In this document: one piece after another, positions 33,501-41,286 of the stretch
How the letters are laid out: the number at the start of each line of letters is the position of its first letter
Numbering within the stretch: the stretch's first letter is position 1
Source: Phycisphaerales bacterium
Lineage (GTDB): Bacteria; Planctomycetota; Phycisphaerae; Phycisphaerales; UBA5793
Reading direction: 5' to 3'
Assembly: GCA_020852515.1 (NCBI GenBank)
Contig: JADZAS010000025.1
Coordinates: forward strand, 1-64,000
DNA: 64,000 bases
Translations under genes and position numbers: made by a program
The notes under the pieces: generated by a model
Seen by the model: the letters and a program-made list of their open reading frames with translations, nothing else
What the model was told of the DNA's origin: nothing
Database searches by the model: none

Positions 33501-34069
33501 AGGCGCATCGCCTCGTTGAGCAGGCGGGTTCCTTCGTAAGGCGTCGAGGGCGCGAGGATGGGGACGTCGAGATAGGCCGCCAGGTCGCGCGGGTCGGCGA
33601 GCGTCGGCCGGTGCACCGTCTGCCAGCCTGCGCTGATGCTGTCGGTCTCGGTGGGGGCGCCGAAGTTCCAGCGCGAGTGGCACACGACCAGCACGCCGCC
33701 CGAGCGAGGGCTCACGCGGATCTGTCCGGCATCGAAGAGCGCATCGACCGCCTGGCGGAATCCGCGCAACTCGTAGAGCCCGACGACGCGCCGCCGGGCG
33801 AGCAGCGCCGCGCGCATCAGACCTGCGGTGATGGTGTCGCTTTCGGCCATTTCGGTGGCGACGCCGGATTCATCGAGTTCGCCGGCAAAGCGCGACCACG
33901 AAGCGAGCAGCCCGGGAATCGGTTCGGCCTTGGACGCCAGCAGGAGATCGACCCCCGCTTCGCTCTCGAGGACGCCGCGCAGCACCCAGTGGATGCCGAG
34001 ATTGAGTTCGCGCTCCCTGCGCGAGCGGGCTTTCCAGTTGGCGGCGGCCTGACTCACGATTGTCCCCAC
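30560..34069 (-). CDS. Degenerate indolepyruvate/2-oxoacid oxidoreductase-like fusion protein
   Basis: A 1169-aa cytoplasmic protein. The N-terminal ~430 residues follow the IorA pyrimidine-binding/transketolase plan (RSGGVLVVCHSRWNFGAPTETDS; LRLGCINPFDPRPVEQML...VVENGRPFIEQSI). The middle-to-C part follows the gamma domain and DUF6537-like tail of fused indolepyruvate ferredoxin oxidoreductases (AHVIIAMDLESL; VLVGAAFQRGLIPVS; GGYWSLGGAGLRLLALLR). Missing: the CxGCPH thiamine-domain motif and every [4Fe-4S] cysteine cluster, and the GGxGV loop is replaced by GRTESDV. It is therefore probably not a working oxidoreductase, or acts with altered chemistry. GTG at 34069 is used; GTG at 34057 is an alternative. 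Confidence 0.7.
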   Translation of the reverse strand: MGTIVSQAAANWKARSRRERELNLGIHWVLRGVLESEAGVDLLLASKAEPIPGLLASWSRFAGELDESGVATEMAESDTITAGLMRAALLARRRVVGLYELRGFRQAVDALFDAGQIRVSPRSGGVLVVCHSRWNFGAPTETDSISAGWQTVHRPTLADPRDLAAYLDVPILAPSTPYEGTRLLNEAMRLSRAAGTLVMVYLTPMIMGGGETELHAEDPAVRGAPSSGDPRTEDRGTPLQTELRRRRLDQVFNAPLPGEVVPMGFITFGSAHASLRHALALLGLTGRLPILRLGCINPFDPRPVEQMLSRCEQMIVVENGRPFIEQSIRVLADGLRRSGQRAAEVFGKVLPGHKPDQPGVSSDPELHPSELAAALGELLAERRTTTGHETVAQRLASLPAARAIGARISLERHRREPREQSLIRPLIDAMIEQLRDELSLPAPDRPASELRVESLETATLERQEGERQIIEMERRRVPTVGRSAITHAILRRHDTTFLVLPDPPDRLSGIEPADVDRLARSMVSEREIRQLRIIRTDPTDLTTFAHDLRSALLGPGVAVVIIDARTESEPEHVAGPPRVWSERGFAPVEATVVPSSPLAAIAYAWLVRRGWTRTPMLNGVHGPRLLMAHPADPLTTPLDGWPGFEEYRLQRRSAPRRDGAQAAALPEPTLRHPHVPIWNAHLCGRTESDVLQALRLIDSAGRRMGYRVQALLGRAGASWIGQIAFTHPRPTEPVQPITPRIPYGAAHVIIAMDLESLVDSIDAESRLAVASPEQTSLVLDLSPAVASSFDDRSFEPRYIVPGELNAIIPPVERLVLRASELCERRLKSRQHVASVLVGAAFQRGLIPVSATSLDDAAAALDDHGLGRHPDAVTFGRSLASTAPDQMPLEEPAPMSPESLVRLHAAVMSRQRWRQKPQAALFRQLALGTLDAVTGLRRGDGSRLAERRFIARLIDCEYWGGLPLARTYAELISRIYAAERSAANYPLTRLAIDEVARGLLIADTPFVARTALRVDRQRRIMRELGADRAGGDTMTLRVRGQVRQAPLRSVIGGYWSLGGAGLRLLALLRHARLISTWHRRDREYRAWIINLARNCAEDLPERSSLWLEIFRQLTRVRGYGVRRDVRIRRVRTAVQSMLELAGPRPAAAEAGPLAPLPPADEAEDEAGLHT

Positions 34070-34117
34070 AGCGCCGGATGCATGGTGGGTGATGGTATCG
34101 TGCGGCCGGCGCGGAGG

Positions 34118-34951
34118 TCAGAAGGGCAGTCCATGCGCCGTCGCCAGCGAGAGGGCGACGAACTCGCCGATGAGAATCATCGTGCTCGAGACGTAGAGGA
34201 TTCCCGTCGCCGACTGGTTCGAGCGGATGCGCACGCACTGCAGCGCCATCCAGGTCATGATGAGCGGGACGACCAGGCCGACGAGGAATCGAGCGCACAG
34301 CAGCAGCACGGCCATGGTGAGCGAGCCGCGCTGAGGCTCGGCGCCATCGCGCATGAGCCACCACGGCAGCAGGGCCCCAAACAGCGCCAGCGCGAGGCGA
34401 AGGGCCAGCGCGAGGAGCAGCAGGCGCACGAGGCGCAGGAAGGGCTGCTGGGTCATCTCGCTGCCGGAGGTGAGGTAGGCGTGTCCGAGGAGCATGGCCA
34501 TGAGCGAGCCACCCGTGAGCCAGCCGGTGAGCGCCAGCGCCGGTCCGATGAACCAGATCGGCCAGTGCATGGCGCGCTGGCTCGCGCTGGAGTCGATCGC
34601 CAGCGGCTGCATCCACGCGAGCGGCTCGGCGACGTAGCCAAGAGATAGCGCCAGCACGACGGCGGCGCAGCCCACCGAAACGACGAGGCGCTGCGAGCTT
34701 CGCCAGCCGGACTGCACGAGCATGAGGTGCGCCAGCGCCGTGACGACGAGGATCGCGCCGACGAGGTGAAGTGCCGCTCTGCTCTGCTCCGGCGGGTCAA
34801 TGAGCATCGCCGCGCCTCCGATGCCCAGAAGACTCAGCGCGATAAGGTCCCCGAGTCGCAGCCACTGGAGCGTCACGGCACGCGCGGCGCAAGCCGCTTG
34901 ACTCAGGGCGATGCCAAAAGCGAGAAGCGCCAGAACCAGCGGTAGCGACAT
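34118..34951 (-). CDS. Polytopic membrane protein of unknown function
   Basis: A 277-aa protein with about eight hydrophobic helices and few charged residues. No family motif is recognised. One histidine/proline-rich stretch (MHWPIWFIGP, residues ~128-137) lies between helices. It sits 48 bp upstream of the oxidoreductase-like gene on the same strand. There is no ribosome site; AATAAT ends five nt before the ATG, suggesting a leaderless mRNA. Confidence 0.7.
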   Translation of the reverse strand: MSLPLVLALLAFGIALSQAACAARAVTLQWLRLGDLIALSLLGIGGAAMLIDPPEQSRAALHLVGAILVVTALAHLMLVQSGWRSSQRLVVSVGCAAVVLALSLGYVAEPLAWMQPLAIDSSASQRAMHWPIWFIGPALALTGWLTGGSLMAMLLGHAYLTSGSEMTQQPFLRLVRLLLLALALRLALALFGALLPWWLMRDGAEPQRGSLTMAVLLLCARFLVGLVVPLIMTWMALQCVRIRSNQSATGILYVSSTMILIGEFVALSLATAHGLPF

Positions 34952-34956
34952 GGCGC

Positions 34957-34962
34957 ATTATT
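34957..34962 (-). promoter_or_regulatory. -10-like AATAAT before membrane protein gene
   Basis: AATAAT on the - strand, five nt before the ATG at 34951; no ribosome site between them. Confidence 0.4.
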
Positions 34963-35029
34963 GCCGGCTCCGGGGCCGCGGATTCGATTCGTCGGCACAC
35001 GGAGGATGGCAGCCCGATTCGGCGCTCTG

Positions 35030-35035
35030 TATAAT
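35030..35035 (+). promoter_or_regulatory. Consensus -10 TATAAT before mcsA
   Basis: A perfect TATAAT eight nt before the ATG at 35044; the -35 region (TGGCAG) is poor. Transcription starting 6-8 nt downstream would begin at or just before the ATG. Confidence 0.55.
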
Positions 35036-35043
35036 CCGCCGAC

Positions 35044-35586
35044 ATGAACGGACACAGGTGCGATCGGTGTGGCGAAGAGGCCACGATCCACGAGTACACC
35101 CCGTCAAAGGGAAAGGTGCTCTCTGAGACGCACCTGTGCGAAAAGTGCGCGCAGGAACTGGGCATGGAAGGAAAAGTGGTCAAAGGGTCACAGGAATTGC
35201 TTCAGCAGTTGATCCTCGCCAAGGCCGGGCGGCGCAAAGCGCCCGTCAGCACGACCTGCCGTTCTTGCGGACTTTCTTGGGGCGAGTTCCGCGAGCACAG
35301 CCTGCTGGGCTGTCCCGACTGCTACGCGGTCTTCGAAAATCAACTCGGCCCGCTGCTTGAGCGCATCCACGAAGGCGCCACGCACCACGTCGGCAAGACG
35401 CCGGTCAATCAGAATCTCGATCTCGCGCAGCGGCTGACCCACCTGCGCAAAAAACTTGCCGAGGCGCTCGCCGCCGAGCAGTACGAACGGGCGGCCAAGA
35501 TCCGCGATGAACTGCTCGATCTCGGCTCAGGCGAGTCGCCGCCGCCGGCCGAGGGCGGCGAATCGGCCGGGAGCCTGCGCGCATGA
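35044..35586 (+). CDS. mcsA: McsA-like UvrB/UvrC-motif zinc protein, activator of McsB
   Basis: A 180-aa cytoplasmic protein with four CxxC knuckles (CDRCGEEA, CEKCAQE, CRSCGLSW, CPDCYAVF) that bind zinc, and a C-terminal UVR motif (LTHLRKKLAEALAAEQYERAAKIRDEL). In Bacillus, McsA binds and activates the arginine kinase McsB; the same pairing is seen here, since the mcsB ATG overlaps the mcsA stop (35583-35586). No ctsR or clpC is adjacent, unlike the Bacillus operon. Confidence 0.92.
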   Translation: MNGHRCDRCGEEATIHEYTPSKGKVLSETHLCEKCAQELGMEGKVVKGSQELLQQLILAKAGRRKAPVSTTCRSCGLSWGEFREHSLLGCPDCYAVFENQLGPLLERIHEGATHHVGKTPVNQNLDLAQRLTHLRKKLAEALAAEQYERAAKIRDELLDLGSGESPPPAEGGESAGSLRA

Positions 35587-36629
35587 TCGGCCTGGACTTT
35601 TCATCCACCGGCGAGTGGCTGCGCGGCTCGGGCCCCGATTCGGACGTCGTCATCTCGACCCGCGTGCGCCTGGCCCGCAACATCGCAGGCTTCAACTTCG
35701 CCAACCGGGCCCAGTTGAGCGAGCACCAGCAGGTCCTCGCCCTGGCTCGGGAGCACATCACGCCTGCCTGCGACCGCTCCGGAATGCTGTGGGTGGATGT
35801 CGGCGCGCTCGAGCCGCTCGAAGCCACGCTGCTCGTGGAGCGACACCTGATTTCCAAGCACCTGGCCAAGAGCGATCGGCCTCGCGCTGCGGTCATGCAC
35901 CCGGACGAGTCGCTTTCGATCATGGTCAACGAGGAAGATCACCTGCGGATGCAGGTGATCCGCAGCGGGCGGCAGACGGGGGCCGCGTTTGCGGAGGTCA
36001 ACCGCATCGACGATCGCCTCGGCCAGCGCCTGCCGTTCGCGTTTCACAAGCGGTTCGGCTACCTCACCGCGTGCCCGACCAACGTGGGCACGGGGATCCG
36101 CTTCAGCATCATGCTGCACCTTCCGGCGCTGATGCTCACCAAGGAAATCGAGCGGGTCCGCCGCGCCGCCCAGGACATGCAGCTGGCCATCCGCGGGTTC
36201 TACGGCGAGGGCTCGGACGCGCTGGGCGACATCTTCCAGATCTCCAACCAGACGACGCTGGGCAAGACCGAAGAGCAGTTGATGCGCGAGTTTGACGAAG
36301 GCGTTATGCCGCGCGTGGTCGAATACGAACGGCGGGCGCGGCAGGTGCTCGTCGAGCGCCGCAAGTCGCTGCTCGATGACCGTTGCTTTCGCGCGCTGGG
36401 CATCCTCCAGAACGCGCGTCTGCTCAAACTCGACGAGTCGCTGCGACTGCTCAGCCACCTGCGCCTTGGCGTGCAGGTGGGGCGCATTACCGGCGTCGAT
36501 CCGCAGACGATCGACCGGCTGCTCGTTCTCGTGCAGCCGGCCCACCTGCAGAAAGCTCTCGGCGAGTCGCTCCACCAGGCGGAGCGCACCGAAGCCCGCG
36601 CCACGCTCATTCGTCAGCACCTGTCCTGA
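35583..36629 (+). CDS. mcsB: Protein arginine kinase
   Basis: McsB phosphorylates arginine side chains, which in Bacillus marks proteins for ClpCP. The 348-aa product has the guanido-kinase signatures STRVRLARNIAGF, the flexible-loop Glu region VNEEDHLRMQ and the conserved cysteine loop TACPTNVGTGIR, plus the RxxRRxxxDM-like phospho-arginine pocket region (RVRRAAQDMQ). It lacks the N-terminal domain of metazoan arginine kinases, as expected for McsB. Together with McsA it predicts Arg-phosphorylation-dependent protein quality control. Confidence 0.95.
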   Translation: MIGLDFSSTGEWLRGSGPDSDVVISTRVRLARNIAGFNFANRAQLSEHQQVLALAREHITPACDRSGMLWVDVGALEPLEATLLVERHLISKHLAKSDRPRAAVMHPDESLSIMVNEEDHLRMQVIRSGRQTGAAFAEVNRIDDRLGQRLPFAFHKRFGYLTACPTNVGTGIRFSIMLHLPALMLTKEIERVRRAAQDMQLAIRGFYGEGSDALGDIFQISNQTTLGKTEEQLMREFDEGVMPRVVEYERRARQVLVERRKSLLDDRCFRALGILQNARLLKLDESLRLLSHLRLGVQVGRITGVDPQTIDRLLVLVQPAHLQKALGESLHQAERTEARATLIRQHLS

Positions 36630-36633
36630 CCAC

Positions 36634-36663
36634 TTGCATCACCCCCACGGACGACACTACACT
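36634..36663 (+). promoter_or_regulatory. Putative promoter before TIM-barrel isomerase gene
   Basis: TTGCAT (36634-36639) and TACACT (36658-36663) are 18 bp apart, with a start near 36670 and a ~38-nt leader containing GGAG. Confidence 0.5.
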
Positions 36664-36707
36664 GGATCGGCTGCTCGCCCGCAGCCTCCTCGCGGAGATC
36701 GCACCCA

Positions 36708-37538
36708 GTGGCACGGTTGGCGACCATCGCTCCGTTCAACTTTGAATTCGATACCGTCCGGTTCCTGCGCGCCTATCGCCGGGCCGGGTGCAGCCACGCT
36801 CAGTTCTATCGCAACGACAAGGCCCCGTTCGAGCCGGCGAAAGCGATCGACTGCGCCCGCGAAGCGGGGCTGGAGTTCGATTCGATCCACGGGCTCTTTG
36901 GCGCATCGCTTGACCCTTCAGCGCCCGATAAGAACACGCGTCTGGCGAGCGTGGACGTCTACGAGCGCGAAGGCGAACTCGCCGCCGAACTGGGCGGACC
37001 GATGGTCGTCGTGCATCCGTCGTGGATGAATCCCGAGGGTTCGCCGATTTCCAGGCCGCCGGGGGCCGACCGGCTGGCCGCGCTGCGCGCTTCGATGGAG
37101 AGCTTGGCGCGGATCGGCGAGCGCCTCGGGGTCGTGTACCTGATGGAGAATCTGCCGGGCTTCTTTCCCATCGGCCACGATGCGCGCCAACTCGCCGGCT
37201 GGGTGCGCGACCTGGACTGCCCAAACGTGCGGATGTGCTTCGACACCGGTCACGCGCACATCGAATCAGGATTCAACGGCTCGGTGGCCGATCAACTGCG
37301 GCAGTGCATCGACGTGGTGGCGTACATCCACGCTCACGACAACGACAGCGTGAAGGACAACCACCGCATGCCAGGCGAAGGGTCGATCGACTGGGACGCC
37401 GTGGCGGCCGTGATCGCCGATGGCGCACCGGCCCAACTGCCATGGATGCTCGAGGTGTTCTATCCCGAGGCCGAGGTCGAAGCGCTGGTGGACGGCGGCC
37501 TCGGTGCGCGGCTGGCGCGCTGCTCGGTGAGCCGCTGA
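36708..37538 (+). CDS. Sugar phosphate isomerase/epimerase-like TIM barrel
   Basis: A 276-aa AP-endonuclease-2/xylose-isomerase-like barrel. Metal-site candidates: Glu in YLMENLPGFF, Asp and His in CFDTGHAHIES, His in YIHAHDND, and Glu in MLEVFYPE. The substrate cannot be told from the sequence. A GTG start is used because GGAG lies ten nt upstream and translation begins with a normal first strand (ARLATIAPFNFEFD). Monocistronic between mcsB and a convergent terminator. Confidence 0.85.
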   Translation: MARLATIAPFNFEFDTVRFLRAYRRAGCSHAQFYRNDKAPFEPAKAIDCAREAGLEFDSIHGLFGASLDPSAPDKNTRLASVDVYEREGELAAELGGPMVVVHPSWMNPEGSPISRPPGADRLAALRASMESLARIGERLGVVYLMENLPGFFPIGHDARQLAGWVRDLDCPNVRMCFDTGHAHIESGFNGSVADQLRQCIDVVAYIHAHDNDSVKDNHRMPGEGSIDWDAVAAVIADGAPAQLPWMLEVFYPEAEVEALVDGGLGARLARCSVSR

Positions 37539-37549
37539 CACTTGCACGC

Positions 37550-37594
37550 AAGCGGAAGAAAAAGCCAGGCTCCGCGCCGAAGCGCGGAGCCTGG
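37550..37594 (-). terminator. Rho-independent terminator after secreted-protein gene
   Basis: A perfect 13-bp stem (37565-37577 with 37582-37594, CGAA tetraloop) followed on the - strand by GCTTTTTCTTCC. It lies between two convergent genes and serves the - strand gene at 37630. Confidence 0.93.
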
Positions 37595-37629
37595 TCGATG
37601 TGCAGTGCCATCGTCAGATGGCTGACGAA

Positions 37630-38739
37630 TCACGGAACCTGAGCGACGTTGCTCGTCTTGCAGGGCGTGTCGACAGCGACGAGCTGGACGAACCCGCCGC
37701 ATGCGCCGGAACTCGCCTGCGCGTTGACGCTGCCGGCACCATTGCCGGTGTTGATGGTGTTGTAGAGCTGCAGCTGGTTCGTGCCGAGGCCGAGTTGCGT
37801 GCCGGCGCACGGACCGCTTCCGATGGTGAAGTTGCCGGTGTTGCGGGCGAAGACGATGCCCATCGGCTTGTTCGCCGGACCGCCGCTCCAGGAGAGGTTG
37901 ACCTGGCCGGGGCAGGTGCCGGTGATCGTGCAAGCGAAGCCTGCCGTCGCCGGGGCGATGTTCATGTTGTCGAACGCCGCGATGTTGCCGACCGCGCCGC
38001 CACCTGAGAACATGCGGAAGCCCGTGGGAAGCGGCCGTCCGCCTGCCGAGCCGCCTTCGAGGTAAGCTCCGCTGACGGGAGCGGTGGTGGTCTGGTTGGT
38101 GGTGAGGTCAGTGATCGAGGCTTCGACGATCTGGTTGGTCGCGAAGTCGATCTTGGTCCGGAAGCGGTACCAGTGGTTCATCGAGAGGTTGGTCCACTCC
38201 GGGCCGGGCAGAAGTCCGGGCGCGAGCAGGGCCACGCCGTTGGCGTCATAGGCGAGATAGCCGCACTGCCAGCTCGTCGGGTTGTTGACGTCGCCATAGG
38301 TGAACAACTGGATATAGCTCGCGCTGCCCGGATACGGTTGGGCGGAGAATGATCCGATGTTGTTCGATGCCGGCGGTGCGCCGGTGTAGAGCGCGGCGGC
38401 GTCGAAGGTAACGGTCGCCCCGCCGGTGTTGCCCCAGTTGATGTCGCGCTGGGCGCGGCCGTAGATGCCGCCGCCGGGTCCCTGGACGGCTACGAACTGG
38501 CTGCCGCCCTGTGGATTGGATGCGACGCCGTAGCTGTTGCCCGCGTAGGTGAACGCGAGGTAGTCAGTTCCGGAAGGCAGGTAGTAGGAATCTTGTCCGG
38601 TGAGCACCGTGCCGCCCGAGGAGGCGTTGATGCCGTCGGACACCTCGAACCCGGTCGAGTACTGCGCCAGGGCGCCGCTGGCCAGTGCCAGCACCGATGC
38701 GGCGCAGGCTGAAGAAACAAACGCAAAACGCTGGATCAT
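37630..38739 (-). CDS. Secreted protein of unknown function
   Basis: A 369-aa protein with a Sec signal peptide (cleavage expected after ...SGALA|QY, about residue 25). Residues ~26-265 are a Gly/Ser/Asn-rich beta-type domain resembling a concanavalin/laminin-G-like fold by composition only. The last ~90 residues form a distinct module with six cysteines (FACTITGTCPGQVNLSWSG ... GPCAGTQLGLG ... GACGGFVQLVAVDTPCKTS), which could be three disulphides and an attachment domain. The ATG at 38739 has a perfect AAGGAGG eight nt upstream. It has its own promoter, long leader and terminator, so it may be highly expressed. Confidence 0.75.
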   Translation of the reverse strand: MIQRFAFVSSACAASVLALASGALAQYSTGFEVSDGINASSGGTVLTGQDSYYLPSGTDYLAFTYAGNSYGVASNPQGGSQFVAVQGPGGGIYGRAQRDINWGNTGGATVTFDAAALYTGAPPASNNIGSFSAQPYPGSASYIQLFTYGDVNNPTSWQCGYLAYDANGVALLAPGLLPGPEWTNLSMNHWYRFRTKIDFATNQIVEASITDLTTNQTTTAPVSGAYLEGGSAGGRPLPTGFRMFSGGGAVGNIAAFDNMNIAPATAGFACTITGTCPGQVNLSWSGGPANKPMGIVFARNTGNFTIGSGPCAGTQLGLGTNQLQLYNTINTGNGAGSVNAQASSGACGGFVQLVAVDTPCKTSNVAQVP

Positions 38740-39093
38740 GTCTCAATCCTCCTTATGAGGGCCGGCGTGCTCCGTCTGGCGGCGCGCCGGTTCGAGTGAC
38801 CGAGCGGCCGGGCGAACACCATGTGCGACCGCCCGCTCGACAATGGGACTGTCGCGCCGCATCGGGGAGGTGAATTGCAGACAGGTCTGGCCCACGAATA
38901 GGCCCAAATCGGAAAGCGGCCCAACCCCTTGGTCGCTTCTCACCCCCAAACACGGTCCGCGAACGGCGTATTGGAACACAATCCATCTGCCGTGTCAATG
39001 GTAAAAACGTCAATCCACCAGAAACGGACCAGATTCCTACGAACGGAATGCGACCGACGGGCGCTGCAGCGGCGCCGACTCGTGGGAGCGCGA
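38740..39093 (-). promoter_or_regulatory. Promoter and leader of secreted-protein gene
   Basis: On the - strand, TTGACA (38993-38998) lies 17 bp from TCCAAT (38970-38975), giving a ~225-nt untranslated leader before the ATG at 38739. The leader contains complementary blocks such as CGAGCGG / CCGCTCG (38801-38807 and 38829-38838 region) that could fold. No ORF is seen in this 354-bp gap. Confidence 0.55.
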
Positions 39094-39588
39094 TCAGCCG
39101 GCGCGCGGATCGGGATTGGCTAGCACCTTTTCCGTCTGCTTGCGGCGGTAGTCTTCCAGCGCCGGCAGGTACTCCGGCCGGGCGTGGGAGACGATGGCTG
39201 CGGCGAGCAGGCCGGCATTGGTCGCGCCGGCATTGCCGATGGCCAGCGTCCCCACGGGAATGCCTGCAGGCATCTGCACGGTCGAAAGCAGCGAGTCCAT
39301 CCCGCCCAGCGACTTGGTGAGCATGGGAACGCCCAGGACCGGCAGCGTGGTGTGAGCGGCGGCGACGCCTGCGGCATGCGCCGCGCCGCCGGCGCCGGCG
39401 ATGATCGCCAGAATACCGCGCTCCCGGGCCGTCGAGGCGAACTCAGCCAGTTGGTGCGGGGTGCGGTGTGCCGAGAGAACGCGCACCTCGAAGGCGATGC
39501 CCAGCGTCTCGAGCGCCGCAGCGGCGTTGGACATTGTTTCCCAGTCGGATTTCGAACCCATGACGATGGCGACCAGTGGTGTGCTCAT
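39094..39588 (-). CDS. purE: 5-(carboxyamino)imidazole ribonucleotide mutase
   Basis: PurE (class I) interconverts N5-CAIR and CAIR in purine synthesis. The 164-aa product has [10 protein letters not shown] (phosphate loop), [11 protein letters not shown] (catalytic His region), [25 protein letters not shown] and [18 protein letters not shown]. No purK is adjacent. GGGAAG upstream of the ATG is a plausible ribosome site. Confidence 0.96.
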   Translation of the reverse strand: MSTPLVAIVMGSKSDWETMSNAAAALETLGIAFEVRVLSAHRTPHQLAEFASTARERGILAIIAGAGGAAHAAGVAAAHTTLPVLGVPMLTKSLGGMDSLLSTVQMPAGIPVGTLAIGNAGATNAGLLAAAIVSHARPEYLPALEDYRRKQTEKVLANPDPRAG

Positions 39589-39649
39589 GGGCCGATTCTT
39601 CCCTCCTGCATTCCCCAGGCAACCCGAGACCCGCCCTTATTGACGCGCC

Positions 39650-41068
39650 TCATCGCGGCGCATCGGTGCAGAACGTCACCGGGCTGCGATAACCGTCCGA
39701 ATCAAAGGCGCGCACGCCAAAGAAGTAGTTGTCCTTGTTCAGTTTAAGGTTCAGTTCCGTGGCGTTGCCGGCGTCGCGGCTGTCGGTCCACTCGTGCTCG
39801 GTCGTCAGGCGCCACACGACTTCGTAGCCGGCGACATCCGGCTCCGGCGACGCATCCCAGCGCAGCAGCGTGTCGTTGCCGAGATTCGCCGTGACAATCC
39901 GGGCGTTGGCTGGCGCGGAGGGTGCGTTGGCCAGGCAGGCCAGGGCGGCGCCATTGACCCGCGCGACTCCGGCGAGATAGTTCGCATCGACGAACTCGGG
40001 CAGGTCGCCGAAGCGCACGCCGCGTTCCTCGCGCACGTCCTGGTGCTGGCGGTCGTAATTCTCTTCGACGATGGTGAAGCGCACGGCGGGGAAGCCGGCT
40101 TCGTTGAATGATGTGTGGTCGCCGCCGCGCAGGAAGCGGTCGGTGCGGTTGACGAGCATGGGCTGCACGGCCAAGCCGTAGTGCCGGGCCGTTTCGGCGA
40201 CGTAGCGGGCCAGTTGGCGCGAGGGGGAATCATTCTCCATTCCCAGCCGACGAATCTGCGCGAGCTGGGCGACGTCGATGGTGCGCGGCAGTGCTTCGGA
40301 GAAGACGCGAATCTGACCGTCGTAGACGTTGCCGGACGGTCCCTTGGGGTCGCCGACGATGTCGTTGCTGAGCACGGCGCGAATGTCCGAGCCGGCGTCG
40401 CGGGCGTTCATGGCGTGCAGCCGCGCGCCGAGCAAGCCCTGCTCCTCGCCGGCGGTGGCCATGAAGACAATGGTCGAGTCGTAGCGGCGCTGCGACATCA
40501 CGCGGGCCAGTTCCATCACCACCGCCACGCCCGAAGCATCGTCGTTGGCGCCGGGGGCGTCGGATTCACCGTCCAGCGCTTCGCTGGCGCGCGAGTCGTA
40601 GTGGCCGATGACGTAGTAGCGCCGGCCGCGCGCCTCGGGCATCGCGCCGGTCAGTTCGGCCACGACGTTGACAATCTGCGTCTCGACGGGCACGCGTCTG
40701 CGGTCGGGCCCGTAGGTGTGCTCGTCGAAGTAGACCTTCATCGTCTCGGCGCCGCTGCGGCCGCTGAGCATGGCGGTTTTTTCGAACTCGGCGAGGATCC
40801 AGCGGCGAGCGGCGCCGATGCCTCGCGTATCTGACTCGGTATCGCTGAGTGTGTGTCGCGTGCCGAACGAGACGAGCGAGTCGACCACGGCCTTGGCGCG
40901 CTGCGGCGAAACTTCGGCGAGCATTTCGCGCACGGCCGAGCCCCGGGCACCGGCCGCAGAAGTCGCCGGTTCGGGTGATGTCGAGGTGGTGGCGCAACCG
41001 TTCACGAGCATTCCTCCAATGGCGGCCGCGACGGCCAGGACGCGCGATATTCGGATGGGTCTGATCAT
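39650..41068 (-). CDS. M28-family zinc aminopeptidase lipoprotein
   Basis: A 472-aa lipoprotein: signal helix and lipobox VNGC (Cys at about residue 25), so it is probably membrane-anchored outside the cytoplasm. The M28 metal ligands are visible: GHYDS (His-x-Asp), GANDDASG (bridging Asp), TAGEEQG (catalytic Glu-Glu), SNDIVG (Asp), and the final His in GGDHTSFNEAGFPAVR. The last ~90 residues look like a fibronectin type III domain (LRWDASPEPDVAGYEVVWR). The ATG at 41068 is chosen because TACACT ends seven nt upstream and the signal peptide then begins correctly. Confidence 0.92.
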   Translation of the reverse strand: MIRPIRISRVLAVAAAIGGMLVNGCATTSTSPEPATSAAGARGSAVREMLAEVSPQRAKAVVDSLVSFGTRHTLSDTESDTRGIGAARRWILAEFEKTAMLSGRSGAETMKVYFDEHTYGPDRRRVPVETQIVNVVAELTGAMPEARGRRYYVIGHYDSRASEALDGESDAPGANDDASGVAVVMELARVMSQRRYDSTIVFMATAGEEQGLLGARLHAMNARDAGSDIRAVLSNDIVGDPKGPSGNVYDGQIRVFSEALPRTIDVAQLAQIRRLGMENDSPSRQLARYVAETARHYGLAVQPMLVNRTDRFLRGGDHTSFNEAGFPAVRFTIVEENYDRQHQDVREERGVRFGDLPEFVDANYLAGVARVNGAALACLANAPSAPANARIVTANLGNDTLLRWDASPEPDVAGYEVVWRLTTEHEWTDSRDAGNATELNLKLNKDNYFFGVRAFDSDGYRSPVTFCTDAPR

Positions 41069-41075
41069 GATGGGC

Positions 41076-41081
41076 AGTGTA
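41076..41081 (-). promoter_or_regulatory. -10-like TACACT before M28 peptidase
   Basis: TACACT on the - strand, seven nt before the ATG at 41068. The surrounding CCGTCTACACTGC is identical to the sequence before the phenylacetate-operon thioesterase at 56538-56550. Confidence 0.5.
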
Positions 41082-41286
41082 GACGGACCCCCCGCGCGCC
41101 GCAGCCCCGACACCGAATTGAGGTCCGCCAGCAGCGTCTTTGCGGTCGCACGGCCACCGTTCGCCTGAGGCGTTTGGATCGGTCAGGCCGACTATCATCA
41201 CGGGAGATCGCTCGCGCCACCGTGGCCCCGGGCATCGCGCCTGAAACACCCCCGCGCTGCAGTCGCGGCGCCTTGCGGAGTTGTTC

